Positions 43,114 to 52,900 of a DNA stretch of 64,000 bases are shown here, piece by piece. Below the pieces are notes generated by a model. It was not told where the DNA came from. It did no database searches and worked only from the letters and a program-made list of their open reading frames with translations. The translations under genes were made by a program, and so were the position numbers. Source of the DNA: Flavobacterium subsaxonicum WB 4.1-42 = DSM 21790 (GTDB taxonomy: Bacteria; Bacteroidota; Bacteroidia; Flavobacteriales; Flavobacteriaceae); NCBI RefSeq assembly GCF_000422725.1, contig NZ_AUGP01000001.1, forward strand, positions 57,268 to 121,267, given 5' to 3'. The number at the start of each line of letters is the position of its first letter. Within the stretch, counting starts at the first letter, position 1.

Positions 43114-45042
43114 ATGCAGTTTAAACACCCGGAAATTCTTTACTTTCTATTCCTGCTGGTAATTCCCATACTGGTACATTTGTTTCAATTACGAAGATTT
43201 CAAAAGCAATATTTTACCAACGTACGTTTCTTGAAAGAGCTGAGCATGCAAACCCGCAAAAGCTCTAAAATTAAGAAATGGCTGCTGCTTTGTACCCGTT
43301 TATTACTGCTTGCCTGTGTAATTATTGCCTTTGCCCAGCCGTTTTTTAAGGCTAAAGACAACGAGAACAAAGGTAACGAGATGGTAATACTCCTGGATAA
43401 CTCATTTTCTATGCAGGCCAAAGGCAGCCGTGGCGAATTGCTTAAACGCGCTGTCCAGGACCTGTTGGAAAACACACCTGAGAGTCAGCAATTTTCGCTT
43501 ATAACCACCACCAATGCCTATTGGAACACCGATATAAAATCCATCCAAAAAGAGTTGCAGAACCTTACCTATAGCGATGTACCTTATAAACCCGATTTTC
43601 TGCTAACCAAAGCGCAGGCTAAAAACCCCAACACCGGTAAAGATGTGGTTTTAATTACCGATGCCGTTAACCTGGATAGTAAAGATGTTAGTAAGTTTGG
43701 CACCGGCAGCCCTGTGTACGCCATTGTGCCCGAGGCAGAAAACATTCGTAATATTGCTATAGACAGCGTATACATATCGCAAACCATGGATAACTTTTAC
43801 GAAATAAAGGTAGACATGCAGGCCTATGGCGAGTTTGAAGACGATGTGCCTATTGCCCTTTATAACGGCAAAAACCTTACGGCAAAAACGCTGGTTAAGT
43901 TTAATGGCGAGAAAAAGAGCAGCACCTTTACCATACCTAAAAAAGATTTTCACGGCTATGTTTCGGTTACCGATAACAGCCTTGCTTACGATAACACCTA
44001 TCACTTTAGCATCTCGAAACCGCAAAAATCGAACGTGCTGGCCATCGGCGAAAGCCAAAAGAATGCCTTTTTGGCGAAGATCTACACGGCCGACGAATTT
44101 AATTTTATTGATACCCCGCTAAGTGGCCTTGATTATAACAGCCTCGAAAAGCAAGATGCTATTATTTTAAATGAACTGAAAGAAATTCCGCAATCTTTGG
44201 TTACCACCCTTAAAGATTTTTATGCCAAAGGCGGTAATGTGGTAATTATACCCGCTGCCGATTGCAGCCTGCAAAGCCTTAACACCTTACTAAGTACGTT
44301 TGGAAATTCGGCTTACAAACCCTTAACCCAAACCGAAAGGCTTATTACCAAAATAGCGTTTAGCCACCCGCTGTACCAAACGGTATTCGAAAAAAAGACC
44401 GATAATTTTCAGTACCCAAAAGTAAGCGCTGCCTTTACACTTACAGGCAACGCCATGCCGGTGTTAAGTTATGACGATCAAACGCCTTTCCTGGCGTCGT
44501 TAACCAACAGGCTGGGCAATGTGTACATATTCTCGGCACCGGTAAACAAAACTAATAGCAATTTCCAAAATTCGCCGCTAATTGTGCCTACCTATTATAA
44601 TATGGCTTTAAGCAGCGGTAAAACAGGCATTAGTGCCATAACTATTGGGCAAAACCAAAGCCTGCTACTGGATGCCGTATTATCTAAAGACGAGGTGCTT
44701 ACCGTTAAAAACCAAGACGCGGACTTTATACCCATGCAGCAGGTGCTTAATAATAAGGTAAAATTGTCTTTTGGCAATTACCCGGAAACTGCCGGTAACT
44801 ACAGCATTTTTAAAGGCGATGAGAATATTAAGAACATTAGCTTTAACCATGCGCGTACCGAAAGTAACCTTAACCAGCAAAACAAAAGTGTACTTAGTAG
44901 TTTTACAAAAGCCGACTCTGTGGCTACGGTATACAACGACATAAAATCTGAACGTACTGCAAGCGAGATGTGGAAATGGTTTATAATTGGCACACTCGTT
45001 TTCTTATTACTCGAACTCTTTATCCAAAAATTTGTAAAATGA
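43114..45042 (+). CDS. BatA-domain/von Willebrand factor A membrane protein
   Basis: The 642-residue protein begins with the BatA domain (PEILYFLFLLVIPILVHLFQLRR, two helices at about 8-24 and 57-74) and then a vWA domain with a MIDAS-type DNSFS at 95-99. A long extracytoplasmic beta-rich part and a C-terminal helix (about 624-640) follow. This is the two-anchor membrane vWA architecture common in Bacteroidota (aerotolerance Bat-like). Ligand unknown. It is the first gene of a tight operon: the next start overlaps its stop as ATGA. Confidence 0.85.
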   Translation: MQFKHPEILYFLFLLVIPILVHLFQLRRFQKQYFTNVRFLKELSMQTRKSSKIKKWLLLCTRLLLLACVIIAFAQPFFKAKDNENKGNEMVILLDNSFSMQAKGSRGELLKRAVQDLLENTPESQQFSLITTTNAYWNTDIKSIQKELQNLTYSDVPYKPDFLLTKAQAKNPNTGKDVVLITDAVNLDSKDVSKFGTGSPVYAIVPEAENIRNIAIDSVYISQTMDNFYEIKVDMQAYGEFEDDVPIALYNGKNLTAKTLVKFNGEKKSSTFTIPKKDFHGYVSVTDNSLAYDNTYHFSISKPQKSNVLAIGESQKNAFLAKIYTADEFNFIDTPLSGLDYNSLEKQDAIILNELKEIPQSLVTTLKDFYAKGGNVVIIPAADCSLQSLNTLLSTFGNSAYKPLTQTERLITKIAFSHPLYQTVFEKKTDNFQYPKVSAAFTLTGNAMPVLSYDDQTPFLASLTNRLGNVYIFSAPVNKTNSNFQNSPLIVPTYYNMALSSGKTGISAITIGQNQSLLLDAVLSKDEVLTVKNQDADFIPMQQVLNNKVKLSFGNYPETAGNYSIFKGDENIKNISFNHARTESNLNQQNKSVLSSFTKADSVATVYNDIKSERTASEMWKWFIIGTLVFLLLELFIQKFVK

Positions 45043-46295
45043 ACCTGATATTTAAAAACGCTACCATTATTGATAAAAACAGCCCGTTTAACAACAAGGC
45101 TGCCGACATTGTGATTGAAGGCGGCATTATAAAACAAATTGGAACTAACATTGCCCCTATTGATGGCTTTGATGTTATAGAACTTGATAACCTGCACATA
45201 TCTCAGGGCTGGTTTGACAGCTCGGTTAGCCTTGGCGAACCCGGTTACGAAGACCGCGAAACCCTTGCCAATGGCCTTGATGTGGCTGCCCGCAATGGCT
45301 TTACCGATGTTGCCCAGCAACCTACCGGCGACCCAATTGCCGAGAAACAGGCCGATATTGCCTTTTTAGTAAACAGGGCTGCACATACTGCCACTGCTCT
45401 GCACCCTATTGGGGCGCTAACCAAAGGCAGCGAAGGTAAAGACATGGCCGAGCTTTTTGATATGAAAAACGCCGGTGCGGTTGCCTTTGGCGATTACAAC
45501 AAATCGTTAAGCGATGCCAACATTCTTAAAATTGCATTGCAATACGTACAGGATTTTGATGGGTTGGTTATTGCCTACTCTCAGGATGATAAAATTAAAG
45601 GTAAAGGTGTTGTGCACGAAGGCGAAGTTAGTACCCGCCTGGGCCTTAAGGGCATCCCTACCCTTGCAGAGGAGTTACAAATTGCCCGCAACCTGTATCT
45701 TTTAGAATACACTGGTGGCAAATTGCATATACCAACTATATCTACAGCACGATCGGTACAATTAATTCGTGAGGCCAAAGCTAAAGGGCTTAACGTTACC
45801 TGTAGTGTTGCCGTGCATCATTTAATTTTTACCGATGATGTGCTTACTGATTTTGACAGCCGTTACAAAGTTTCCCCGCCATTGCGCCCGGACACCGAAA
45901 GGAAAGCGCTTATTGAGGGTGTGCTTGATGGTACGATAGACATTATAACATCGGACCACAACCCGTTAGATATTGAGCACAAAAAACTTGAGTTTGACCT
46001 GGCTAAAGATGGCACCATAGGTTTTGAGAGTGCTTTTGGGGCCCTAAACACCATACTGCCTTTAGAGGTTATAGTAGAGAAATTTACTGCCGGTAAAGCC
46101 ATTTTCGGGCTTGAAAATACTGCAATTGCAGAGGGCGTACAAGCCAGTTTTACGCTGTTTAACCCTAAAGGGGACTGGACATTTGCTAAAAGCGATATAC
46201 TTTCTAAATCTAAAAATTCGGCATTTTTAGGCGCTGCATTAAAAGGCAGGGCTTACGGAATTTACAACCGCGGCAAGTTTATACTAAATAAATAA
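45039..46295 (+). CDS. Dihydroorotase-like protein with degenerate metal site
   Basis: The 418-residue protein starts at the ATG of an ATGA overlap with the BatA-like gene; a longer frame from 44970 is rejected. The dihydroorotase fold is clear (KVSPPLRPDTERKALIEG, IDIITSDHNPLDIEHKK with Asp306, ESAFGALNTILPL). The first metal-binding motif, normally DxHxHxREPG, reads DSSVSLGEPG (60-69): both His and the Arg are replaced by Ser, Ser and Gly. HxED-type ligands are also missing (AYSQD) and the HVST-type histidine is Thr (IPTIST). It is unlikely to catalyse the pyrimidine step and may be a non-catalytic or regulatory paralogue. Confidence 0.85.
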   Translation: MNLIFKNATIIDKNSPFNNKAADIVIEGGIIKQIGTNIAPIDGFDVIELDNLHISQGWFDSSVSLGEPGYEDRETLANGLDVAARNGFTDVAQQPTGDPIAEKQADIAFLVNRAAHTATALHPIGALTKGSEGKDMAELFDMKNAGAVAFGDYNKSLSDANILKIALQYVQDFDGLVIAYSQDDKIKGKGVVHEGEVSTRLGLKGIPTLAEELQIARNLYLLEYTGGKLHIPTISTARSVQLIREAKAKGLNVTCSVAVHHLIFTDDVLTDFDSRYKVSPPLRPDTERKALIEGVLDGTIDIITSDHNPLDIEHKKLEFDLAKDGTIGFESAFGALNTILPLEVIVEKFTAGKAIFGLENTAIAEGVQASFTLFNPKGDWTFAKSDILSKSKNSAFLGAALKGRAYGIYNRGKFILNK

Positions 46296-46315
46296 TCCGC
46301 ATTAGTTTACATACA

Positions 46316-46639
46316 ATGAAGAACACCGTTGAAGAAGGCAAAAGCATTGCCATTACCAGTTATATAATGGTTGTAGGCGCGCTTATTGCCATGTCTATGA
46401 ATTCTGAAAATAAAAACCCTTATGCATCTTTCCATATAAGGCAGGCATTGGGGTTATCGATACTTTTTGTAGCCCTGGGCTATACCTTAAGCGGTTTCTG
46501 GAACCCTATGATCGTGTACCCATTCTGGATATTTATGTCGGTGTTATGGGGTTACGGATTGTTTACTGCTATAACAGGCCAGACAAAACCAATACCTTTA
46601 GTAGGCGGATTGTTCCAAAAAATATTTAAAAATCTGTAA
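46316..46639 (+). CDS. DUF4870-like small membrane protein
   Basis: The 107-residue protein has about three hydrophobic helices and the pattern SYIMVVGALIAM ... NPYASFHIRQALGL ... LFTAITGQTKPIPLVG, typical of DUF4870/Tic20-like proteins in which the FHxRQAL motif is conserved. It sits 20 bases after the dihydroorotase-like gene and 2 bases before the esterase gene, in the same operon. Function unknown. Confidence 0.75.
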   Translation: MKNTVEEGKSIAITSYIMVVGALIAMSMNSENKNPYASFHIRQALGLSILFVALGYTLSGFWNPMIVYPFWIFMSVLWGYGLFTAITGQTKPIPLVGGLFQKIFKNL

Positions 46640-46641
46640 GC

Positions 46642-47286
46642 ATGGAACTATCATTATACCACCTTGTAAGACAGCCCAAAGTACAACAGGACAAGAGTCC
46701 GTTACTATTATTACTGCACGGTTACGGCAGTAACGAGGAAGACCTGTTCTCGTTCGCCGCTCAATTGCCCGATGAATATTTAATAATCTCGGCACGAGCA
46801 CCCTATGCTATGCCCGGCGGCTACGGCCATGCCTGGTATGCCATAGATTTTGATGCCGACATGAATAAGTTTACCGATGATGTACAGGCGGTGCAATCGC
46901 GTGATGCAATTGCAGCATTTATAGACGAAGTTGTTGATGCCTACCCGGTAGATAAGGATAATATTACGCTTATCGGCTTTAGCCAGGGCGCTATATTAAG
47001 CTATGCTGTGGCACTAACCCATCCTGAAAAAACAAGCCGCGTAGCAGCACTAAGTGGTTACCTGCACAACACCATTATTGGAGACATTAATAGCAAAGAC
47101 CTATCTAAACTGCGCTTTTTTGTATCGCACGGTATTGTAGACCAGGTTATACCGGTAGACTGGGCACGTAAAGCACCGGAATTTTTAAAAACGCTGGGGT
47201 TAGATGTAGAGTACCACGAGTACAATGTTGGGCATGGCGTGGCACCACAAAACTTTTACGACCTGCTTAACTGGCTAAACAAGTAA
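46642..47286 (+). CDS. Phospholipase/carboxylesterase-family alpha/beta hydrolase
   Basis: The 214-residue protein has LLLLLHGYGSNEEDL (21-35), the nucleophile elbow GFSQG with Ser114 (112-116), Asp167 in SHGIVDQVIP and His198 in NVGHGV, the triad of the YpfH/EstB carboxylesterase family. There is no signal peptide, so it is cytoplasmic. It is the last gene of the BatA-like operon. Its stop codon directly abuts that of the convergent Smr-domain gene (47286/47287). Confidence 0.87.
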   Translation: MELSLYHLVRQPKVQQDKSPLLLLLHGYGSNEEDLFSFAAQLPDEYLIISARAPYAMPGGYGHAWYAIDFDADMNKFTDDVQAVQSRDAIAAFIDEVVDAYPVDKDNITLIGFSQGAILSYAVALTHPEKTSRVAALSGYLHNTIIGDINSKDLSKLRFFVSHGIVDQVIPVDWARKAPEFLKTLGLDVEYHEYNVGHGVAPQNFYDLLNWLNK

Positions 47287-47844
47287 TTATCGGTTGGGGT
47301 TTTGCTTAATGTAAACTTCGGTAGCGCCAAGGCCGTATTTTTGGTAGTCGGCATCCCTAAAGGTAATGCCCTCGTAGCGGCCCAGCATAAAATCGAGCTC
47401 TGCTTTAAGCACACCCTCGCCCACACCGTGTATAAACACCACTTTAGGCATGCGGTTTTTAATAGCAAACTCAATCTGGCGTTTAGCCGTTTCAGATTGC
47501 AGGGTTAAAATATCGTAGTTAGACATGCCCCTTTTATTAGGCACCAGCTTTTCTATGTGCAGGTCAATTTCCAGCACAAAGCCATCGCCCTTTACCTTTT
47601 TCTCTTTTACAAAGCTGCGTTTTTTAGGCTCTTCCTTTTCCCTTAACACAGAACCAAGGCTCTGGTTTGAGAAGAAAGAAGCCATATCGCGGGTATTGGT
47701 AATCTTAACCAGTTCTTTTTCATCAAACAACAACTCAAAACCATCGGTGGTTTCTATAAGTACTTTGTCTTTTTTATAGCCTTTTACACGGCCGTTAAAA
47801 GAATCGTCCAGTACGGTAACCTCATCGCCTGCCTTAAACTTCAT
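47287..47844 (-). CDS. Smr-domain protein (DUF2027-like, with N-terminal KOW/SH3-like part)
   Basis: The 185-residue protein begins with a small beta-barrel (GDEVTVLDDSFNGRVKG) followed by a linker and a Smr domain: EIDLHIEKL (DLH 94-96) and FIHGVGEGVLKAEL (HGVGEG 139-144). These are the conserved motifs of the Smr/MutS2 C-terminal nuclease domain. Recent work on Smr domains links some to mRNA cleavage on stalled ribosomes; that role here is only inferred. Its start overlaps the stop of a 61-residue membrane protein gene by 11 bases. Confidence 0.85.
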   Translation of the reverse strand: MKFKAGDEVTVLDDSFNGRVKGYKKDKVLIETTDGFELLFDEKELVKITNTRDMASFFSNQSLGSVLREKEEPKKRSFVKEKKVKGDGFVLEIDLHIEKLVPNKRGMSNYDILTLQSETAKRQIEFAIKNRMPKVVFIHGVGEGVLKAELDFMLGRYEGITFRDADYQKYGLGATEVYIKQNPNR

Positions 47845-48019
47845 CGCTACTGTTATTAGGGTCGTTCTTACTGGGCACTTTGCTCATAAGCTTCATAAGG
47901 CCCAGCATAAAAATTACTATGGCAATAACCATTATAACCACATTGGGTTTGGCTAAAGATTGCTCGTATAGCGCTACAAACGCAGCGGCAAACATCAATA
48001 TTATATAAATGGTTTTCAT
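47834..48019 (-). CDS. Small membrane protein upstream of the Smr gene
   Basis: The 61-residue product has two hydrophobic helices (about 3-19 and 27-46) and a polar tail KVPSKNDPNNSSDEV. It overlaps the start of the Smr-domain gene by 11 bases on the same strand, so the two are translationally coupled. No family is recognised. Confidence 0.6.
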   Translation of the reverse strand: MKTIYIILMFAAAFVALYEQSLAKPNVVIMVIAIVIFMLGLMKLMSKVPSKNDPNNSSDEV

Positions 48020-48144
48020 ACGGCAAAGGTACTAAATGTAGTTAAAAGTGCGAAAATTGATTTTACTGTTTTGCACTACATCGTTATACTGGTTTTTCCT
48101 ACCCTAAAAATAAGTATGTTAACATGCATTAACAAGTCATTAAC

Positions 48145-48175
48145 TTGTAAGTGGTATCATCTTTTCGTAATTTTG
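48145..48175 (+). promoter_or_regulatory. Complete Bacteroidota promoter (TTG-N20-TAATTTTG)
   Basis: TTG (48145-48147) and TAATTTTG (48168-48175) are separated by 20 bases, an excellent match to the phylum consensus. The start codon at 48184 is only 8 bases past the -7 box, implying a leaderless or nearly leaderless transcript. Confidence 0.65.
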
Positions 48176-48183
48176 GCGGCATA

Positions 48184-48621
48184 ATGAAGAAGCTGTTTAT
48201 AAAATATTTCGTAACCCTGTTTATGTTCCTGCTGAGCGCTCACGGTCAGCTGCATGCTCATGCGCGTAACGAAATTGCTACCTACTCTACAGCAAACAGC
48301 CTTCCGGGTTCAGAAAATCAAACACACAGTGTTCCTCAAAAACACCATGCCGTTGTAAACAAATCATTCTCATCTTTTGCTGCAACCGATAAGATCGACG
48401 TTACAGACAGCGATGACGAAGACGATAAAAACACCGATAGCACCAAAATAATATCTCTAAAAAAACATTTAGAGACTGCTAATTATTTTGCTACCTTATT
48501 TGGTACTCAAACCCCTGAGTATTTTACACAATGCATTAAAAAGCGCCTGTTTGCTTTTAATCATTCTTATTACTTTCCCGCATCTAAGCGCTTTATTGTA
48601 CTGCGCGTAATCAGGATCTGA
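48184..48621 (+). CDS. Exported His/Asp-rich small protein preceding the efflux operon
   Basis: The 145-residue product (start at ATG 48184; a GTG at 48151 lies within the promoter) has a signal peptide (LFMFLLSAHGQ). A histidine-containing stretch follows (LHAHA, HSVPQKHHAV), then an acidic segment (DVTDSDDEDDKNTD), which could bind metal ions. No family is recognised. It lies upstream of the RND efflux genes with a 182-bp gap containing a hairpin, so co-transcription is uncertain. Confidence 0.65.
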   Translation: MKKLFIKYFVTLFMFLLSAHGQLHAHARNEIATYSTANSLPGSENQTHSVPQKHHAVVNKSFSSFAATDKIDVTDSDDEDDKNTDSTKIISLKKHLETANYFATLFGTQTPEYFTQCIKKRLFAFNHSYYFPASKRFIVLRVIRI

Positions 48622-48638
48622 TTTAAAATCTTTACCAG

Positions 48639-48660
48639 GGTAAATTACATCTAATTTACC
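48639..48660 (+). promoter_or_regulatory. Hairpin between the small exported gene and the efflux operon
   Basis: GGTAAATTA and TAATTTACC form a perfect 9-bp stem around CATC, 17 bases after the stop codon. There is no poly-T run, so an operator or RNA-processing site is as likely as a terminator. The rest of 48661-48803 shows nothing I can assign. Confidence 0.4.
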
Positions 48661-48803
48661 TTGACTTTGCACGTGCATTTTACTGTTTTTTCCCATCTGT
48701 TATAGTTATTCGCTATCATCAGGTATTCCATGCATTGTGCTCTAAACTTTCCCTTTAAGAAATTATTTAAAATTTTATCGTACTGCTAAAAAGCAAATTT
48801 ATT

Positions 48804-49886
48804 ATGAAGAGAATCCTGATTTTAATGGGCTTTTGTGCCTTTTTGTGCCTTACCAGCTGCGCAAAAAAAGAAGAAGAAAAAAAAGAGCAAACAAAATTTT
48901 TAGTCACCAATCCTATAACCAAGGATACTACTACTATTAAAGAGTATGTAGCCCAGGTTAAATCGATACAGCATATAGAGCTAAGGGCCCAGGAAAGGGG
49001 TTACCTGGAAAAAATATATGTAGATGAAGGGCAGGCTGTTAAAAAGGGGCAGCTGTTATTCCAGATTATGCCTAACCTGTACCAGGCAGATATGGAAAAA
49101 GCGAAGGCAGAAGCCAGCTTTGCCGAAATAGAATACAAAAACACGAAATCGCTTGCTGACAGAAACGTTGTTGCCCCTAACGAGCTGGCCATGGCCAAAG
49201 CCAAATGGGATAAAGCAAAAGCAGAGCTATCTTTATCTAAAGTGCACTTACAGTTTACTGAGATAAGAGCCCCGTTTGATGGTATTATAGACCGTTTCCA
49301 CGTAAGGCTTGGTAGCCTTGTAGACGAAGGCGAGTTGCTTACAGAACTATCTGACAACAGCAAAATGTGGGTATACTACAACGTACCGGAGGCAGAATAC
49401 CTTGACTACAAAGCAACAATACAAAGTAAAGAACAGCCCCATGTAGGCCTGCTTATGGCTAACGGCCAGATATTTAAACACGAAGGTGTGGTTTCTACCA
49501 TTGAGGCCGATTTTGATAGCGAAACAGGTAACATTTCGTTCAGGGCTACCTTCCCTAACCCGGATGCTTTACTAAGACATGGCGAAACCGGTAACATACA
49601 AATGAAAGTGCCGTTTAAACATGCCATGCTTATACCACAAAAAGCTACGTTTGAGGTGCTTGACAAAAAATATGTTTATGTTATTGATAAAAACAACGAG
49701 GTTAAATCAAGGGAAGTTAAAATTGCCGGCGAACTACCCCACCTGTTTATTATAAGCGAAGGTTTATCGCTTGATGATAAAATTCTTCTTGAAGGCTTAC
49801 GTCTTGTAAAGGAAAACGAAAAGATAGAATACAAAGTAGAGAAGCCGGACTATGTTATATCGCATTTGGAGCTTTATGCAGAATAA
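48804..49886 (+). CDS. RND efflux periplasmic adaptor (membrane fusion) lipoprotein
   Basis: The 360-residue protein has a lipobox (CLTSC, Cys19). A lipoyl-like half-motif (QERGYLEKIYVDEGQAVKKGQLLF, about 60-83) is followed by a hairpin of helices with AKAEASFAEIEYKNTKSL, then the second lipoyl half and beta-barrel (FTEIRAPFDGIIDRFHVRLGSLVDEGELL). This is the AcrA/MexA-type adaptor that bridges pump and outer-membrane channel. It is the first of three clustered genes, 24 bp before the permease. Confidence 0.92.
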   Translation: MKRILILMGFCAFLCLTSCAKKEEEKKEQTKFLVTNPITKDTTTIKEYVAQVKSIQHIELRAQERGYLEKIYVDEGQAVKKGQLLFQIMPNLYQADMEKAKAEASFAEIEYKNTKSLADRNVVAPNELAMAKAKWDKAKAELSLSKVHLQFTEIRAPFDGIIDRFHVRLGSLVDEGELLTELSDNSKMWVYYNVPEAEYLDYKATIQSKEQPHVGLLMANGQIFKHEGVVSTIEADFDSETGNISFRATFPNPDALLRHGETGNIQMKVPFKHAMLIPQKATFEVLDKKYVYVIDKNNEVKSREVKIAGELPHLFIISEGLSLDDKILLEGLRLVKENEKIEYKVEKPDYVISHLELYAE

Positions 49887-49910
49887 TCGGATAACTTAAA
49901 AAGAAAAAAC

Positions 49911-52900
49911 ATGTTTACTAAATTCATACAAAGACCTGTATTTGCGATCGTTATTTCGATTGTGATCGTGTTTATGGGTTCCCTGGCAATTACGCAATTG
50001 CCAACCTCGCAGTTTCCGGATATTGCACCTACCACGGTAAATATCTTTATTGCATATCCGGGCGCCAGTGCCGACGTACTGGTAAAATCGACCCTTATTA
50101 CGTTAGAGAATGCCATTAACGGTGTTCAGGACATGAGGTATATGGCTACCGATGCTACCAGTGCCGGTGAAGCTACACTTAGGATTATTTTTGAACCGGG
50201 CACCGACCCTAACCAGGCCGTTATCAGGGTTAAAACCCGGGTAGACCAGGTTATGCCACTATTGCCCGAACTGGTTCAGCGGGAAGGGGTTGTTATTACC
50301 CCTATCCAACCCAGTATGCTTATGTATGTTAACCTTTATGCTAAAGGTAAAAACATGGATGAGAAATTCCTTTACAACTACGCCAACGTAAAAATGCTTC
50401 CTGAAATTAACAGGATCAAGGGTGTGGCAAGGTCGCAAATATTAGGTAGTAGAACGTATGCTATGCGTATCTGGCTAAACCCTGACCGTATGAGGGCTTA
50501 TAAAGTTTCGGTAGATGAAGTTATGAGCGCCCTTGGCGAGCAAAGTATTGTAGGCCGCCCTGGCCGTATTGGGCAAAGCTCCGGTATTAGTGCACAGTCG
50601 TTAGAATATGTGTTAACCTATAAAGGCAGGTTTAGCGAGCCGGAAGAGTATGGCAACATTATTATCCGTGCCAATTCAGACGGGCAGGCAATCCGCCTTA
50701 AAGATATAGGCCGTGCCGAGCTGGGTAGCGAATTCTTTGATATTTACTCTAACTTAGACGGGCACCCATCTGCCTCTATCGTACTAAAACAAAACTACGG
50801 CAGTAACGCGAGCGATGTAATCAGGGATGTTAAAGCCAAACTGGAGGAAATGAAAGAAACCTTCCCTCCGGGACTGGATTATAAAATTAGTTATGACGTT
50901 TCTAAATTTCTTGATGCCTCTATAGAGCAGGTAATCGAAACGTTACGAGATGCATTTATACTTGTTGCATTAGTTGTATTTATATTTTTAGGCGACTGGC
51001 GTTCTACGCTTATCCCAATCCTCGCTGTTCCCGTATCACTAATCGGTGCGTTCTTTGTTATCCAGTTTTTTGGTATTTCCATTAACATGGTTACGTTGTT
51101 TGCATTGGTACTGGCCATTGGTATTGTGGTAGATGATGCCATCGTCGTCGTCGAGGCGGTGCATGCCAAGTTCGAAGAGCATCCGCACATAACACCCTAC
51201 CTTGCTGTAAAACAGGTATTAGGCGAAATTAGCGGAGCTATTATAGCAATTACCGCGGTAATGGTATCGGTATTCGTACCAATTTCATTCATGTCCGGTC
51301 CTGTAGGTACATTCTACCGCCAGTTCTCTATTACTATGGCGAGTTCAATTGTAATTTCGGCTCTTATTGCACTTACCCTTACACCGGTATTGTGTGCTAT
51401 GCTGTTAAAAAACAACCACGGCAAAGAGAAAAAGAAAAACATCCTTACCAAAAGCTTAGATGGCTTTAACCGCGTGTTCGATAAACTTACCGGTAAATAT
51501 GTAATCCTGCTACAACGCATTGTTAGCCGCAGGGTGGTAACATTTGCCATCTTAATCGCATTCTGTGTTGGTACATTCTATGTAAATAAAATTCTTCCAT
51601 CAGGATTTATCCCGAGTGAAGACCAGGGTACCATTTATGCCATTATACAGACACCTCCGGGGTCTACGCTGGAAACAACCAATATGGTATCGCAAAAACT
51701 TCAAAAAATCTGCGAGCACGTAGAAGGTGTAGAATCGGTATCGTCTCTTGCAGGTTACGAGATCATGACCGAAGGAAGGGGTTCTAACGCAGGTACCTGT
51801 CTTATCAATCTTAAGCCGTGGGATGAAAGGAAACATAAGGTTACTGAGGTAATGGAAGAGCTGGAAGAGAAATCTAAAGGCCTTGGAGCAAAAATCGAAT
51901 TCTTTGAGCCGCCGGCAATTCCCGGATTTGGATCATCAGGTGGTTTCTCGCTTCGTCTATTAGATAAAAATACAGCGACTGACTATCAGGATTTTGATAA
52001 GATCAATAAGAAGTTTATAGATGATTTGAGTAAACGTAAAGAGCTATCGGGCCTGTTTACCTTCTTTGCTGCTAACTACCCTCAGTACGAGCTGATAATA
52101 GATAACAACCTTGCCATGCAAAAAGGGGTATCTATAGGTAAAGCAATGGAAAACCTTGATATTCTGATTGGTAGTACCTACGAGCAAGGGTTTATTAAAT
52201 TCGACCGTTTCTTTAAAGTGTATGTTCAGTCAGATCCTAAGTTCAGGAGGCTTCCGTCTGATGTATTGAACCTTTTTGTTAAAAACGATCATGGCGATAT
52301 GGTACCGTATTCGGCATTCATGAAGCTTAAAAAGACGCAGGGGCCCAACGAGATTACCCGTTACAACATGTATAACTCTGCAGCTATCCAGGGCTTACCG
52401 GCAAAAGGCTATACCACTGCCGATGCCATCCAGGCCGTTCGCGAGGTTGCTAAAGAAACATTGCCAAAAGGGTATGATATTGCATGGGAAGGACTTTCTT
52501 ATGATGAGTCGATTAGGGGTAACGAATCTATTTACATCTTCCTGATTGTATTAGCATTTGTTTACTTTGTATTGGCTGCACAGTACGAGAGCTTTATTAT
52601 TCCGCTTGCCGTAGTATTCTCATTGCCGGTGGGTGTATTTGGTTCATTCCTTGTACTTGAAATGATGGGCCTTGAAAACGACATCTATGCTCAGATAGGG
52701 CTCATAATGCTTGTGGGGCTATTAGGTAAGAACGCGGTACTTATTGTGGAGTTTGCCGTCCAGAAGCACCACGAGGGGCTCACGATACTCGAGGCTGCCA
52801 TAGAAGGTGCCAAAGTACGTTTCAGGCCAATTTTAATGACGTCGTTTGCCTTTATTGCCGGTCTTATTCCACTATTACTGGCATCGGGAGCAGGAGCTAT

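Noticed and set aside
42997..43128. Longer N-terminus for the lactonase gene
   Set aside because: It would cross the divergent promoters and bury the signal peptide; a -7 box at 43017-43024 fits the shorter start.
44970..45038. Longer N-terminus for the dihydroorotase-like gene
   Set aside because: The ATGA overlap start at 45039 gives the family N-terminus; the extension is alternate-frame reading of the vWA protein's last helix.
45039..46295. Annotation as the functional pyrimidine-pathway dihydroorotase (pyrC)
   Set aside because: The His-x-His-x-Arg metal and substrate motif and further histidine ligands are missing, so catalytic function should not be assumed from homology.
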